Assembly: GCA_905178155.1 (NCBI GenBank)
Contig: CAJINV010000003.1
Location: 2,681,740 to 2,745,739, forward strand
DNA: 64,000 nucleotides
Source of the DNA: Amoebophrya sp. A120
Lineage: Eukaryota > Sar > Dinophyceae > Syndiniales > Amoebophryaceae
Direction of reading: 5' to 3'
The notes beneath the pieces were generated by a model. The model worked only from the letters and a program-made list of their open reading frames with translations, searched no databases and was not told the DNA's origin. A program made the translations under genes and the position numbers. Below are positions 11,801 to 22,629 of this stretch, piece after piece (position 1 is the stretch's first letter; each line of letters begins with the position of its first letter).

Positions 11801-14800
11801 CCTGCATCGCGCGCGGAATTTTCGCGACGTGGGTCTCCGTTTCCAGCAGGGCCCGCTCGCTCGCCGACAACTCCCCGCGTCTGGTGGTCTTTGTGGTCTT
11901 CTTTGCTTGTTCTTTCAACATCCGGTTCATGTCGGAAGTAGTAGTACTGGATGCAATAGAAGATTTTTTCAGGGATCGGCGAACCGAGCTTGCGTCGTCG
12001 CTCCCGAAGAGCGTGCCCGTGAGGGAGAAGGGCGTGGTGGTCGTGGTCGTGGTCACGACCAGCGGCGCGCCCGTGGTTTCGCCCATCTCCGGTGGCGGGG
12101 TGGTGGTCTTGCTCAAGTCCACCGGGGGCAGTCCCTGGGCGACGAGCAGGGCGTTCTCGGTCTTCGCTTCAATCTCTTTCTCCAGGGCCAGCAGCTGCAG
12201 CGGCGTCACCGTGGACCGGAACTCCTGGATGTGCTTGGTCAGTGGGTCGATCAGGCTCGATACCGGGGCGTCCGCAATCGCCTGGAGTTCCGGGGCGATC
12301 GAGGAGCACTCGGACTCGTCGTAGCACCCGATCGCGATGGACACGGACACCGAGGACCCGCGCGGCGCGCCCGTGAGAAACCAGTAGGTCGTGTCCACGT
12401 CGATCGTTTCGTCTTGGATCGACGCCACCAGCCCCGCGTATGGCATTCTCAACTGTTACATTCTCAACTGTTACACGGATTTGTGATGCAGAATTGGCAT
12501 CAGCCTCCACTTGGTCAAGGTGCTTAGCATGACAAATTTTCGAAGGGCTAAACAGCGTGATAATCTGTGGAAAATTTGTGATGCGAAAGCTGCAATCAGC
12601 AATCTTGCCACTTTCACTGTTGCGATTCTTGCATCACAAATTCGTGTAACAGGTGAGAATGTAACATTTGAGAACGCCCTACCGCACTGATGGTCACTGT
12701 GTAGTTCGTGAACGGAGCCAGCTGCAATCCGGGCCGAAACGCCAAGGTTTCGCCGGAAAACACCAGCTCGCTGTCCAACTTCGTCAAGACGCGGGTGTTC
12801 TTGGCCGACGCGATCGTCGACGGTTCGAACTTCACCTCGCACGTCGCCACGCCGAAGAGGCTTTGTGATTATACATCGGCAATGATTTTCACTAGTAACA
12901 CTGTCCGACGAAGCATTATTTTATTCTCGTCCACAACCTCACTGCCGAAGTCGACCCCGCATTGTTGTTCACGAAAATTTTTACACGCAGCGTCCAGCTC
13001 TACTGGTGCCTCAGAAAATGGCTCTACTTTGGACAAGCCCAAGCCATTCTGTGAGGTGCGCAATACTATTACTAGTCCACATGAACATGGTTTGTCGTTG
13101 TACTTATGCCGCGGGCATCAAATAACACGAAAAGCTAAAGCTAAAGATAAACCATGTTGCACATCAGGTTGTAGAGAGTATACTCATAGGCCCCGGTGAA
13201 GCACGGGCCGGCTTTGATGGGTCGGTTGAAGGTGGCGTACATGTGGGCACTGGGGTCGCTATGCATCGCAAAAGCATCGCACTCATAGTAATTGCATTTA
13301 GTCTCTTTTGCAAGGGAGATCAGCATTGCACATTCAATTTGTAGTGCTGGGCTAATTTGTGATGCAATTTATACTAGTACGATGCTTTTGCAATGCATAG
13401 TCGCTGCTCGCGTGCGGGTCGGGCCCGGGCTGGGTCGCCACCAAACAGAGCCCTGCACAGGGTGTGGCCAGCTTGCCGTTGCGGTCCTCCGGAAGCAAGG
13501 TCGGCGCGAAGGCCGGCGTGGGGACCGTGACCCGGCTGTTGATGGTGTTCAGGGTGTCCAGGGACGGCCGGGCCAGCACCAGGAGCTGGTCGGGGTCCGA
13601 CATGGTGGAGCCGATGCGGTCCAGTAGGGAGTTGCGCACAAACGTTTCGGCCTGCTGCAGCTCGACCTGCGAGAGCTCGTCGAGCAGGCCGTTGACGGCC
13701 AGCTGTTGGCGCAACACGGCCTCGCCCTGCGGGTTGCTGCACGAGGAGGCGAAGTTCTTCAGCGCCTTGGCGCGCCGGGCCAGCTTGCCCATCACCCCGG
13801 GCGCGGAGTTCCGGCAGGTGTTGAACAGCTCCGAGTACTTGAGAATCATCGCCCGGCAGACGCCCGACCCGCACACCAGCGGGCGGTAGACGTCGTCCAC
13901 AGTTTCCACCCCCGCGTCGCTGATCACCACGTCCACCTCGCTGCCGCTGCCGTCCCAGTCCGCCAACCCAAGCTCCGCGAAGCGGCAGGTCCCGTGAAGA
14001 CTGTTCCACGCTTTCCTCATCTCGCCTATTTGTAGTTGGGGAGGAACATGTATGTCCACGACCACATGATGTGCGTGAACGATATCAATGCAAAACCTGG
14101 CCCTGGGAAGAAAAACCAACATGCACAGGCACAGCACGACGATGGAAAAAATGACAAAAAACTGACTTTTTTTTTGTGCAAGAAACTTTGTAGTACTTTG
14201 ACTGGGGCAGTTGCTGAGCAAGCGTTCCTCGGTCGGCTCACTAGTGGAGTTGACGTGCGCCGCGACACAGCTGCTGCGCGTCCACTTTTCCAGGTCCGCC
14301 CAGTCCCCGTAGCGGTGCTTTGTGTCCAGCAGCGAAACCATGTCCTGGCAGGCGGAGTCGCCCTCCGGGCATTTCACGGAGAGGGTCACCGCCGAGCGGA
14401 GCCCACTGGATTTTTGCCACACGGTGCACTTCGAGGGCGTGGGCGGCTCCACGGCGCCGGGAATTAACGGCAAAACCGTGGGCACGGATCCCCCCTTCAC
14501 CCAGGTCTCCTCCAAGTTGCCCACGCTGGCGTCCGCCAAAGAACGCCGCTTGATGAACCGCTCAAAATTTAAGCGCCGGACGCGGCGGGACTCGCACACG
14601 TATCCCGTCGTCGCCTCGTCGTCCGGGGTGCAGGTCTGTTTATGATTGGACAAAATGCAAAAACGCAGGGTCGACAAACCCGATTGGTATGGCTGTTTTG
14701 GCCCTCCCAGCGAACCGTTTGGACCTATGAAGATCCGGAGTCTCCCAATGCGCGGAGCAATTGTTGGAGCGCGAGTCGCCACACCCCTGCAATTGTCCGG

Positions 14801-17800
14801 GCAATTCTACGTTGCACCAAATTGAACCGGCGCGCGGTCGCCCAGCTGATAGATGCACCACCCGGGCCATAGGTTGCCCGACAAATAAATTGCCAACATG
14901 GGGGGGCCAAGATATTCGCAGCCCCTTGTCACGGCTCCCACAGGCCATTGATTATTATCACGGGCCCACGGACATACCAATAGCCCGAAAGCCGCCTTCC
15001 AATTTGCGGCGGGAAGCGCAGCCGCCCCAATGGCAGGGCGCTGCCAGAGCAAATTGCCGGCGCGCGCCCACCGCCTTTTGCATCCCCAAAGAAACGAAAC
15101 GGCAGGAACTGCAACACACCGGGGCGCCACTGCATGGTCGCTCGCCCCTGTGGCTGGCCGCGGGGCTTTGCGGCGGCGCAATGCAAAGAAACGGGCCCAC
15201 CGGGGGAGGCACGCGCCACACGCAAAACACACAAACGAGGAGGGCGCGCCCTTCTCTTCCACCATTAGCCGGACCCCAAACCCATCCCAGACGGCTCCCA
15301 CAACCAACAGCATTGCGGCTCTGGCCAGATTCTATTTGGCCGGGCGGCCAGAAATCGCGCACGTGCGAGAAAATGGCCAGCCGGCCCAATAGAATTCGGC
15401 ACCGGCCAAATAGAATTCGGCCACGATCCGAATTCTATTTCCCACCGACAACCGAACCGAAGGCCTCGGCCACGCGGTGCCGTGGTAGCTGGAACCCTGC
15501 TAGCACGATCCCCGGCCAGAGCGCCCGGGGCTGCATGGCCGCGCCGAGTCAAGCACACGTATCCCGTCGTCGCCTCGTCGTCCGGGGTGCAGGTCTGTTC
15601 GTTTATTTTTGGACGTCCAAGGAATCAAGTTGCTCAAATTCTTGGAATCACGTTGGTGACTGGAATCAAGTTACATGGAATCAAGTTGGATCCTGGAATC
15701 AAGTTGACTGGAATCAAGCATGACTTGCAAAAGCCCCCCCCTTTTCGCCGGAAAATTTCTCCGGACGCCTTCGAGAAACAGAATTCGCGCCAAGGAAGTC
15801 GATCAGTTTGGCGCGCTAGTGTAAGTTAGTAGTTCTTTTGAAGCTTCGCAAACCTCTGCAGCAGCACGAAGATCGACGGCACAAAACAAATTCCCCTGGG
15901 GGGGCAATCAAAGCCGGCTGACTTTGCGAGCGCGCTGACAACAAAAGCGAAAGCGCGCTGGCTTTGCACTTCGGGCTCGCCCAGAGGTCCCCTCAGGAAG
16001 GGACTAAGAAGTCCGCTCCTATTGGCTATATTTTACGGATAGGCTGGAGAAGTGGGAGAATGAAACTCCACTAACTTTTCGCACGCAGCGAGCTTTCGCG
16101 CTGCCTCCCGAAGACATTCAAAAAACCAAGTGAAAGCTCACTGGTTTTTTCACTCGGAGTGAGAAGTCGCCTACACATCCCGAAAGGCTTAGAGAAAAGA
16201 AGTGAGAAATCAGTGACTTCTCACTCTCGCGAAATCTTGACGGCTGGAAACCTTTTTGGAGTCCGACTCCAGAGTGAGAATTTTTCAAAAGTGAGAAATC
16301 AGTGATTTCTCACTACTTTTCTCGAAGGCACCCGAGCCCCGAAGAAATTTGGCGCTCGGGTCCCCCGACAGGAAACGTTGTTCCGGGCCTCCCGCACAGG
16401 AAAATTGTAGGCCTCTCTGAGCCGCGGAAAGTTTCGGGCCGAGAGGCCAGCTAAGGTGCATCCGGGACCCTTCGCCTCGTCGTCGCCTCGTCGTCCGGGG
16501 TGCGCCCTTGCGCCAGAGGCTCCGGCCTTAGCTAGGGGTCCCTGCCCTTGCCGCGTTGGCGGTGAGCACGGGCACCGGCAAACCGACGCACATTTCTTGC
16601 TTCGGCTTGGTTCTTACAAGTTGCCAACTTGTGTGGTTTGTGTGGTTGTCAAAGCGGCGCTTTGACAACCAAAGCGCGGCAAATGTGGCGGCCTGCAACC
16701 GAGTGGGGTCTTGATAACCAAGCGAGGACAATGCGGGCCGTGTAGTTAAGACAGACTGACGCAGCGCGCTTGCAGACACGCCGAAGGTCGCGCGCCTGCA
16801 CCCGAGTGCGTTTCAAAATGTGCGCCGGTTTGCCGCAATGTCCGTGGTGCCGCATCAGAGGGCTGCGGAGCCCTTCGACGGTCCATGTGCACAGCCCTCT
16901 GGCCTCTGGCCAAATCGGGACCATACCACCGGGGGAGGCCCTTCCGAAGCGGCCCAAATTGGGCCAGAGGACCCGACAGAGGACCCTCGGGCCCTCTGAC
17001 GGGTCCTCTGTAAAGTCCTCTGGTGAAATCGAGGCCGTGCCATCGGGGAAAGGCCGTCCGAGGCGGTCCAAATTGGGCCAGAGGACCCGACAGAGGACCC
17101 TCGGGTCCTCTGACGGGTCCTCTCCTAATTTTTGACCATGCTGCTAATGAAATCGAGGTAGTGCCGTCGGGGGAAGGTCCTCCGAGGCGGACCAAATTGG
17201 GCCAGAAAGTCCGCGAGGCAAAGTCCGCGCAAAATGTGCGCCGGTTTGCCGCGCCCCCAAATCCGGCGGCAAACAGCAACGTATCCCGTCGTCGCCTCGT
17301 CGTCCGGGGTGCAGGTCTGTTCGTTTATTTTTTCATGAAACTACCACTCGTGCTCGACGGGATCGGATCATGATCTGTGCATTACTGTACTTACTTTTGC
17401 AGTGCCACCCTTCTATCACGTGCTGCTTACATGTACATGTTGATCTTCTTTGAATAAAAAAAGAGAACAAGTCAAAAGTTTGACAGACGCGTTGTTTTCC
17501 TTTGCCACTTTACTAGAAAAAACTTACCTCGCTCGAACTGCAGGTGGCGGTAGCGCACACGTCCTCCTGGGTCTCGCAGTAGTCCCCGGTCCAGCCGTAT
17601 GCAAAGAAAAAAGTGTTAGAGTTACACATTGTGATGCAAAACATGCACCTAGTAAACCAAAGCGACACAAAGACCTCGAGGAACCATCCACAACCAAGAA
17701 CCTTGGAAAAGTGGAGTCCCCGAAGTCCTGGAGGTGAGATGCGAGGGGGACGCCTATTAGCTAAAGCACTAAAAATTAGCACTAAAGCAGAGGCACAAGG

Positions 17801-20800
17801 AAGCGGAGTAGTCAGAAATTAACTTGGAGCCGTCCTTACGGAGGACTCCAGCAACCTCAGTCCACCACTGCCCTCGCATTCACAAATGCAACAACACAAA
17901 AGTGCCGAAGCAACACCGGACGCTCATCCCACCGAAGGAACCACGGCAACTAAGATGCAAAACATGCAAGACAGATGGCCTCTGCCATGCGCAAAATGCT
18001 TGCGAGTCTCGTTTCGTGTTTTGCTTTATGATCTCTGCATTACAAGTTTTCTTCGTCATGCGATGCAACTTTGTAATGCTGAATTCACTGCAAATGTGTA
18101 ACTGTAACGCTTTTTTCCTTGGATAAGCCGGCTACACACGAGCACTGGTAGTTGCAGTCATCGTCGACGACCTGGCAGTAGCCGTCGTTCATGCATGGAT
18201 TATCCTCGCATACGGTGCAGTCGTTCTTGGGTGGCGGCGGAAGATTTGTGTCTGTCAGAATGTGGTTTATTTCACGTCGTTCTTGTACAAGTGCTACAGC
18301 AGGAGCTTCTTCGCTCGCCACTAAACATCATTTTGATTTTCATTTTGAACAAGGCCATCAATGAATTATTATCATGGGCATAGTCATGATAATATCTGTG
18401 ACCACGACGGGTACAGCAGCTGCTTTGAGGTCAAAGTCACCATCGCCACATGATATTTTATTTCCATCACCCAAAAGCAAAACTAAAACACCAGAAAGCC
18501 GTCAATTAGTCTAGTACTCTTCGGCACGCAGATGTCACCGCCGGTTGCGATTTCAAACCCGTCGGGACAGTGCAGGTGCTCGCAGCGTTTCCCGCCAAAC
18601 GAGACCGGGCAGTCGCATTTGAAGCCGTCGGGCGCATCGTGATCGAGATCGCAGGTGCCCCCGTGCTATCAAATGCAAGTGTCTGGGTCTGGGAGATTGC
18701 GAGACTTATCATGCTAGTCTGGCATGACTCTGAACTCTGTGTTGCATGGCCGCGAAGAGCTCCTCCCCCCTGTCATGCAAAAACGCAGTTCATCATGCGG
18801 AGTACGCAACTCAGAACCATGAAAAAGACTTGTCATGCTTGGCAGCCGCGCATCATAGTGAGTTCACTATTCCCTTTCTTGCATCACAAGTTTCCAGACC
18901 CAGACATATTTGCAATGCATACGTGCTGGCACGGGTTGGGGTCGCAGGCGTTCGTCTGCGCGACGGGGGAGCAGGTTTCCTGGCACAAGTCCTGCGAAAT
19001 GGAGGTTTCCTCGGCCGCGAACCCGGTGGGGCACTCGAGCTTGTCGCACGTGGGCCCGCTGAAAAAGCCCGTGCACTTGCAGGTGAAACCCGGCTCCCCC
19101 CGCGCCGCGGCCTCCGGGTTGCTGATGCACTCCCCGCCGCAGTTGCAGGGGTTGGGGTCGCAGTAGTTCTTGGGTTTGCACTGCTTGTCGCGGACGCAGG
19201 TGCGCTGCCCCCCGGCCGAAATGGTTTCCGTGAAGCACTCGTTGCACAAACACCGGTACCCGTAGTCGCCGACGCGGTTGGGGTGCCGCGAACTGTAGGA
19301 TCCGTCCAGGAGGGTCAGGTCCAGCGGTTCTCGACTCTTCCACGGCACACACTCCCCGTACCCGCACATGTTGTGATCACACACCGGGTCCTTGGAGCAG
19401 GTCTCCGGTTCCACCGACACGTCCAGCCGCCGCAGCGGGTGGTGCAGGATCTTGCTGAAGGCCTGCCGGAACGCCAGCTCTGCCTCTTTAATCGTGATGT
19501 CCGAACGCAGGTCGACGCCGGTAACCAGAAACTTTTGCGAAATCATCACCGATATGGCTTGCAAAATTATATGTGTCTGAGCGGTCATGGTCATCTGGAG
19601 CAAAGTTCGTGCTTAGAGGCAACATGTCACGTAAGAATCACAAATGTTACTAAGTATGTTCTTCTTATCCTTCTTGCAGACCCAGTAGACACATATATAA
19701 TTCAGCGTTGATACACGAGGACGCGGCGTTCTGGTGCGGGGTTACCAGGTGGCAGGTATCCTTGGAGGCATGCAACGCCTCAATCAACCGCTTGGAAGTG
19801 ACCAGAGACAAGGTGTGGTCCCGCCAGTGGACCTCCTCTTCGAATCGCGCCCGGGCCAGGGATATCAAATGCAAAAGTGTCTGAGTCTGGAAGATTCTGA
19901 GACTTGTCATGCATGTTTTGCACCTAGAAAACCAAAGCGACACAAAGACCTTTTTTTGGCTCGGACCCCCCACCCGCCTCAGCGATCTCGGATGTGAGTG
20001 TGCCCAGTCATGCGCAAAACCTGAAGAAGACATGACCAAAAAAAAACTTGGATGCTGCGGAGTCGCATGGAAAACAGAAAACTCCGAGCGGGCAACATCG
20101 CACATGCGCGACCGGCGGAAACGAGAAGTAGGGAGCAAGGGTGTCTAGTAAGGAGGAATGCAGGCCTCCCCCCCGTAGGGTTGAAACTGGTGAAAGTGGA
20201 ATAGTGCGACAGGCTTAAGATACTACGCGGACGAACCTCGAGGAACCATCCACAGCCAAGAACCTTGGAAAAGTGGGGTCCCCGAAGTCCTGGAGGTGAG
20301 CTGCGAGGGGGACGCCTATTAGCTAAAGCATGACCCAGGATGTTTTGCATGACGCGTTAGTTTTTTTTGCATGACGCATTTGCACGTCTATTAGTGATGC
20401 ATGTTTTGCATGACCCAGGATGTCTGTAATGCACGACCTAGCATCACAGACTTCTAGAGCGCTTCCTGATGCCTACTCCGCATGACAAACGCCCTCCCCG
20501 CGTAGTACAAACTGGACTCCTCTTGCTGGTCATGCAATACAGATTTTTTTAGAGTCCAAAATTAGCATCACAAGTTCTAACCTTCCAGACCCAGGCATTT
20601 TTGCATTTGATAAGGGACTGGCAGGTGGTAAAGGAGTTCCACGCGAGCTCCACGCGCCAGCGGCAAATTTATCCAAGAAAAAAACGTTGTTAGTGTAAAT
20701 TTGTGATGCGCAACATGCAAGATGATTGCGTCTGTCATGCTTCGCATGCATCGTAGGGTCCATCAACCGGCGTTTTCACGTACTATCTGCGCATGACAGG

Positions 20801-22467
20801 TTTTTGTTGTCATGCCAGACCAATTTGCAATGCTGTTCCACAAAAAATTTACACCTACAATGTTTTTTTCTTGGATAAAATTGGCGACACGCATAGTTTC
20901 TCCTTGATGTCGGGGTGAACCTGATCGCGTGCGGAGGACGAGTCGAAACGTTGCGTTTATTTTAGTCGGCGTTTGCCATACGTTGCCACCATCACCAAAC
21001 GGAATAAGGCACATCAAGCTCAGCTGCATCACCTTGCTGCTGCTGGTGGTAATCACTTACAAAAAATTCCATTCGTCATATCCCAGACAGCATGTATGTC
21101 TCGGGTGGCACAACTCACGACTGAAGTACCAATTCAAAATTTTTTTCTTGCTGTTGTAGTAGTTCGCCTGATGCATATCATTCAATTGGTTGATTATGAA
21201 GTATCTATACAACAAAAAGATTTGACTTTGATGACAGTTTCATACCGTGGCGAAGCTTCCCTTCTGCGTGTGCCACACCATTTCGTTCAAGTGAATCTGG
21301 TCCAAGCTACACGAATTGCTCACGTCCTCCAGTAGTGTTGCTGCTTCTTGGCACGTCGGACACCGGCCACAACTGAAGGGAAATGTGCCCTGGCACGGCC
21401 ACGCACCACTGTTTATTCAGCATATGGATTTGATGAAGTGTACGCACATTTATCATTCAGTCTTCTTGCATACAAAAAACGACCAACATCATATTTTTGT
21501 TAGAAGCGATGCTACCTTTATTTCGATTCGTCCCCCGATGAAGCAAAACTTTCCGTATAGTACAACTAAGTACCTCGGTGGTCTCTTGATACACTTCCCG
21601 AACCATGTGCGATCGTGCAATTGCAAGCTACCCACGAAGCCGTCGTTACACCGGCAGAAGCCTTTACTCAGTGTGGCGTGCAAGATGGGACAAGTGATCG
21701 GAGGGATCGTTGAACTAGTTGTCGTGGTCGACCTTATTTATTATCGTTGAATTCTTCAATGATTTTGTTTTTTGCAAGTTTGAATTTGAAAGTGATCAGC
21801 ACATATACTAGTGTAGTAGATTCTGTAGCCGGTTTATTTCTTGTGCGCCAGCGCGTAAGCCACGGTCCACCTGGTCTATTGATGATCAAGACCTAGTGCC
21901 GCACTGCTAGGGGGTCAACAATAATAGAATTCATTGTTTTGCAGAGCGCCTAGAAGATTTCTACTTAAGCACTTGTTACCCCGTGGCTTCACAGGCCTTT
22001 TTCTTCAGTTTCTCGTCGTCGAGCGTGGGTGTGACGTAGACTTTGTACATGAGCGGTTCGGCTCCGGAATGGGCCTCTTCCGTGAGCGCGACGTTTATGT
22101 CGCCACCCGCGAAGTCGCCGGTTCCCATCCCGGCCTCACTACTCCGTATGATGGTCGACAGCACCGCGCTGCCGTCGTCCTCAAACTCTCCCATGGTCAC
22201 CATGATTTTTCCGCCGGCGGAGGCTTCCAGGTCGGCGCCCAAATTCATCAGTGGCTCGCCGTTGCACTGCGGAACCGACAACGTGTAATCGAAAGTGGCC
22301 GGATCAAACGCCGGATTCAGGGTCCCGTAGGAAAACTTCATTTTCGTTAAACTCGCATGATCCGTGGCAACGGCAGTCCTGGACAGAACAGTTGTTGCGG
22401 CCAGGGTCGCCGTGCAGGCGGAGTAGAGAAAAGTGGTGGTCCTCCTCCTTCGTGGTAATTGTTCCAT
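8811..22467 (-). CDS. Giant membrane protein with cadherin-like, EGF-like and Ig-like ectodomain
   Basis: Exons run 22467-21980, 21732-21574, 21408-21246, 20920-20878, 20664-20613, 19857-~19683, 19594-18922, 18661-18518, 18251-18126, 17592-17528, 14635-14197, 14025-13400, 13254-13163, 12860-12682, 12433-11714, 11549-11343, 11100-10837, 10655-~10373, then about 10159-10035, 9890-9590, 9374-9240 and 8998-8811. The frame agrees at all but one of the junctions through 10837. Order: hydrophobic signal/anchor (TFLYSACTATLAATTV); cadherin-like sandwich (SYGTLNPAFDPATFDYTLSV); Thr-rich linker; several Cys-rich EGF-like modules (DPNPCQHGGTCDLDH, YQCSCVAGWTGDYCE); an Ig-like module ending TYWFLTGAP; Pro/Thr-rich linker; coiled segment; then hydrophobic spans near WMFFARLVPFVCLLAVGVAM, ILWPIVTALVIALSGVLGYV, WASFSVAIATW and AWLLSVLCVVFSMVL. 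Nine inserted elements interrupt it. I infer a cell-surface receptor or adhesion protein. Exons below 10336 could be a separate gene; the 19683 and 10373 junctions are non-canonical or misplaced. An in-frame ATG at 22629 is an alternative start. Confidence 0.75.
11106..11342. mobile_element. Degenerate introner-like element, family A
   Basis: Ends TATGCCCTGCAAATATG...CTCTGGGTCTGG and CAGACACAACCATATTTGC...CTGATA are decayed versions of the family A inverted repeat. Duplicate CGCCG (11101-11105) versus CGACG (11343-11347). Removal joins FVCLLAV to GVAMAYNG inside a predicted membrane span, in frame. Confidence 0.75.
11555..11713. mobile_element. Introner-like element, family A-prime, short
   Basis: 159 bp. 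Left end TATCAAGTGCAAAAGTATCG, right end CGGTACTTTTCCTTTTGC...GTA. Duplicate GGTCC (11550-11554) versus GATCC (11714-11718). Removal joins AQLED to QNGFVDAAW; either duplicate encodes Asp. Confidence 0.85.
12439..12681. mobile_element. Introner-like element, family B
   Basis: Ends TATGGCATTCTCAACTGTTA and ACATTTGAGAACGCCCTA. Duplicate CCGCG (12434-12438) versus CCGCA (12682-12686). Removal joins YTVTISA to GLVASIQDE within the Ig-like module of the giant membrane protein. Confidence 0.88.
13260..13399. mobile_element. Introner-like element, family A-prime, shortest copy
   Basis: 140 bp. Ends TATGCATCGCAAAAGCATCG and CGATGCTTTTGCAATGCATA are almost perfect inverses. Exact duplicate GTCGC at 13255-13259 and 13400-13404. 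Removal joins PHASSD to PSAHMYATF in frame. Confidence 0.9.
14594..14640. repeat. Exon-edge repeat, copy 1 (functional exon)
   Basis: This is the splice acceptor and first about 40 bases of the exon encoding TCTPDDEATTGYVCES in the giant membrane gene. The same 47 bp recur at 15553, and partial copies lie at 16478 and 17279. Only this copy continues into a long open frame. Confidence 0.85.
15553..15610. repeat. Exon-edge repeat, copy 2 with decoy acceptor
   Basis: Repeats the exon start and acceptor of 14594-14640, then extends 10 bp further into a T-rich tract shared with the copy at 17279. Using this acceptor would run into a frame with no relation to the domain. Confidence 0.85.
16478..16503. 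repeat. Exon-edge repeat, partial copy 4
   Basis: Twenty-six bases identical to the core of the duplicated exon edge (CGTCGTCGCC...GGGGTGC) without the acceptor. Confidence 0.7.
17279..17332. repeat. Exon-edge repeat, copy 3 with decoy acceptor
   Basis: Fifty-four bases shared with 15557-15610, including the acceptor AACAG|ACCTGC on the minus strand and the flanking AAATAAACG tract. It marks the donor-side end of the repeat-filled insertion. Confidence 0.85.
17598..18125. mobile_element. Introner-like element, family F, carrying a nested insertion
   Basis: 528 bp. Ends TATGCAAAGAAAAAAGTGTT and CGCTTTTTTCCTTGGATA. Exact duplicate AGCCG at 17593-17597 and 18126-18130. Removal joins YQCSCVAG to WTGDYCE and completes an EGF-like module. 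It is about 320 bp longer than its relative at 20670 because of the insertion at 17648-17968. Confidence 0.9.
17648..17968. mobile_element. Second-level insertion inside family F element
   Basis: Bounded by the exact 15-bp direct repeat GATGCAAAACATGCA at 17633-17647 and 17954-17968. Begins CCTAGTAAACCAAAGCG. Bases 17673-17768 match 20235-20330, with about three mismatches in 96, inside a different element. No open frame of note. Confidence 0.75.
18667..18921. mobile_element. Introner-like element, family A
   Basis: Ends TATCAAATGCAAGTGTCTGG and CCAGACCCAGACATATTTGC...CATA. Exact duplicate CGTGC at 18662-18666 and 18922-18926. Removal joins DPNPCQH to GGTCDLDH, completing an EGF-like module. 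Confidence 0.92.
19863..20612. mobile_element. Composite introner-like element, family A, carrying a nested insertion
   Basis: 750 bp. Ends TATCAAATGCAAAAGTGTCT and CAGACCCAGG...GCATTTGATA. Exact duplicate AGGGA at 19858-19862 and 20613-20617. Removal joins FTTCQSL to ARARFEEEV. Without the insert at 19923-20410 it would be the usual 262 bp; its right half closely matches the element at 42900. Confidence 0.9.
19923..20410. mobile_element. Second-level insertion inside family A element
   Basis: Bounded by the 14-bp direct repeat ATGCATGTTTTGCA at 19909-19922 and 20397-20410. Begins CCTAGAAAACCAAAGCG, as the insert at 17648 does. Shares 96 bp with that insert and carries about 285 bp of additional unrelated sequence. 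Confidence 0.75.
20670..20877. mobile_element. Introner-like element, family F
   Basis: 208 bp. Ends TATCCAAGAAAAAAACGTTG and CAATGTTTTTTTCTTGGATA. Exact duplicate AAATT at 20665-20669 and 20878-20882. Removal joins KLCVSPI to CRWRVELAW. It is the undisturbed relative of 17598-18125. Confidence 0.92.
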
Positions 22468-22629
22468 CGCTTCGCTGCTGCTGCTTCCGCGCCCTCGTCC
22501 GGGAGAAGGTGTTGCGCCCGGAGCCCGGCGCTGGTGTGCTGTGTTTGCCCTTGCGGATTTTTGTTTCATTTTTATCAGAACTGCTTCTGCAGCCGCACCA
22601 CCTGCCGGAGAGACGACCTGCGGCACCAT

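Larger units (their letters stand above)
14641..17278. repeat. Repeat-filled insertion in one intron of the giant gene
   Basis: The intron between 17527 and 14636 is 2.9 kb, against about 90-400 bp for most others in the window. It contains GC-rich sequence with repeated CCAATAGAATTCGG-type motifs (15370-15440), a run of GGAATCAAGTTG-like short tandem repeats (15618-15720), hairpins near 16202 and 16291, and an imperfect tandem repeat of about 120 bp (16900-17230) carrying CCAAATTGGGCCAGAGGAC. The motif AAAATGTGCGCCGGTTTGCC occurs at both 16816 and 17231. Its composition resembles the GC-rich blocks at 1-2.4 kb and 50.2-51.8 kb. Long open frames here are repeat artefacts. Confidence 0.65.

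Noticed and set aside
14034-14197. Apparent membrane span (VIFSIVVLCLCMLVFL) in the giant gene
   Set aside because: The frame stays open through it, but GT...AG sites at 14196 and 14026 define an intron that joins CPSQS to EMRKAWNS cleanly; the hydrophobic run is probably intronic.
16746-17279. Minus-strand frame with Gly/Pro/Arg repeats (about 180 codons)
   Set aside because: Translation of an approximately 120-bp tandem repeat inside an intron; periodic and without homology.
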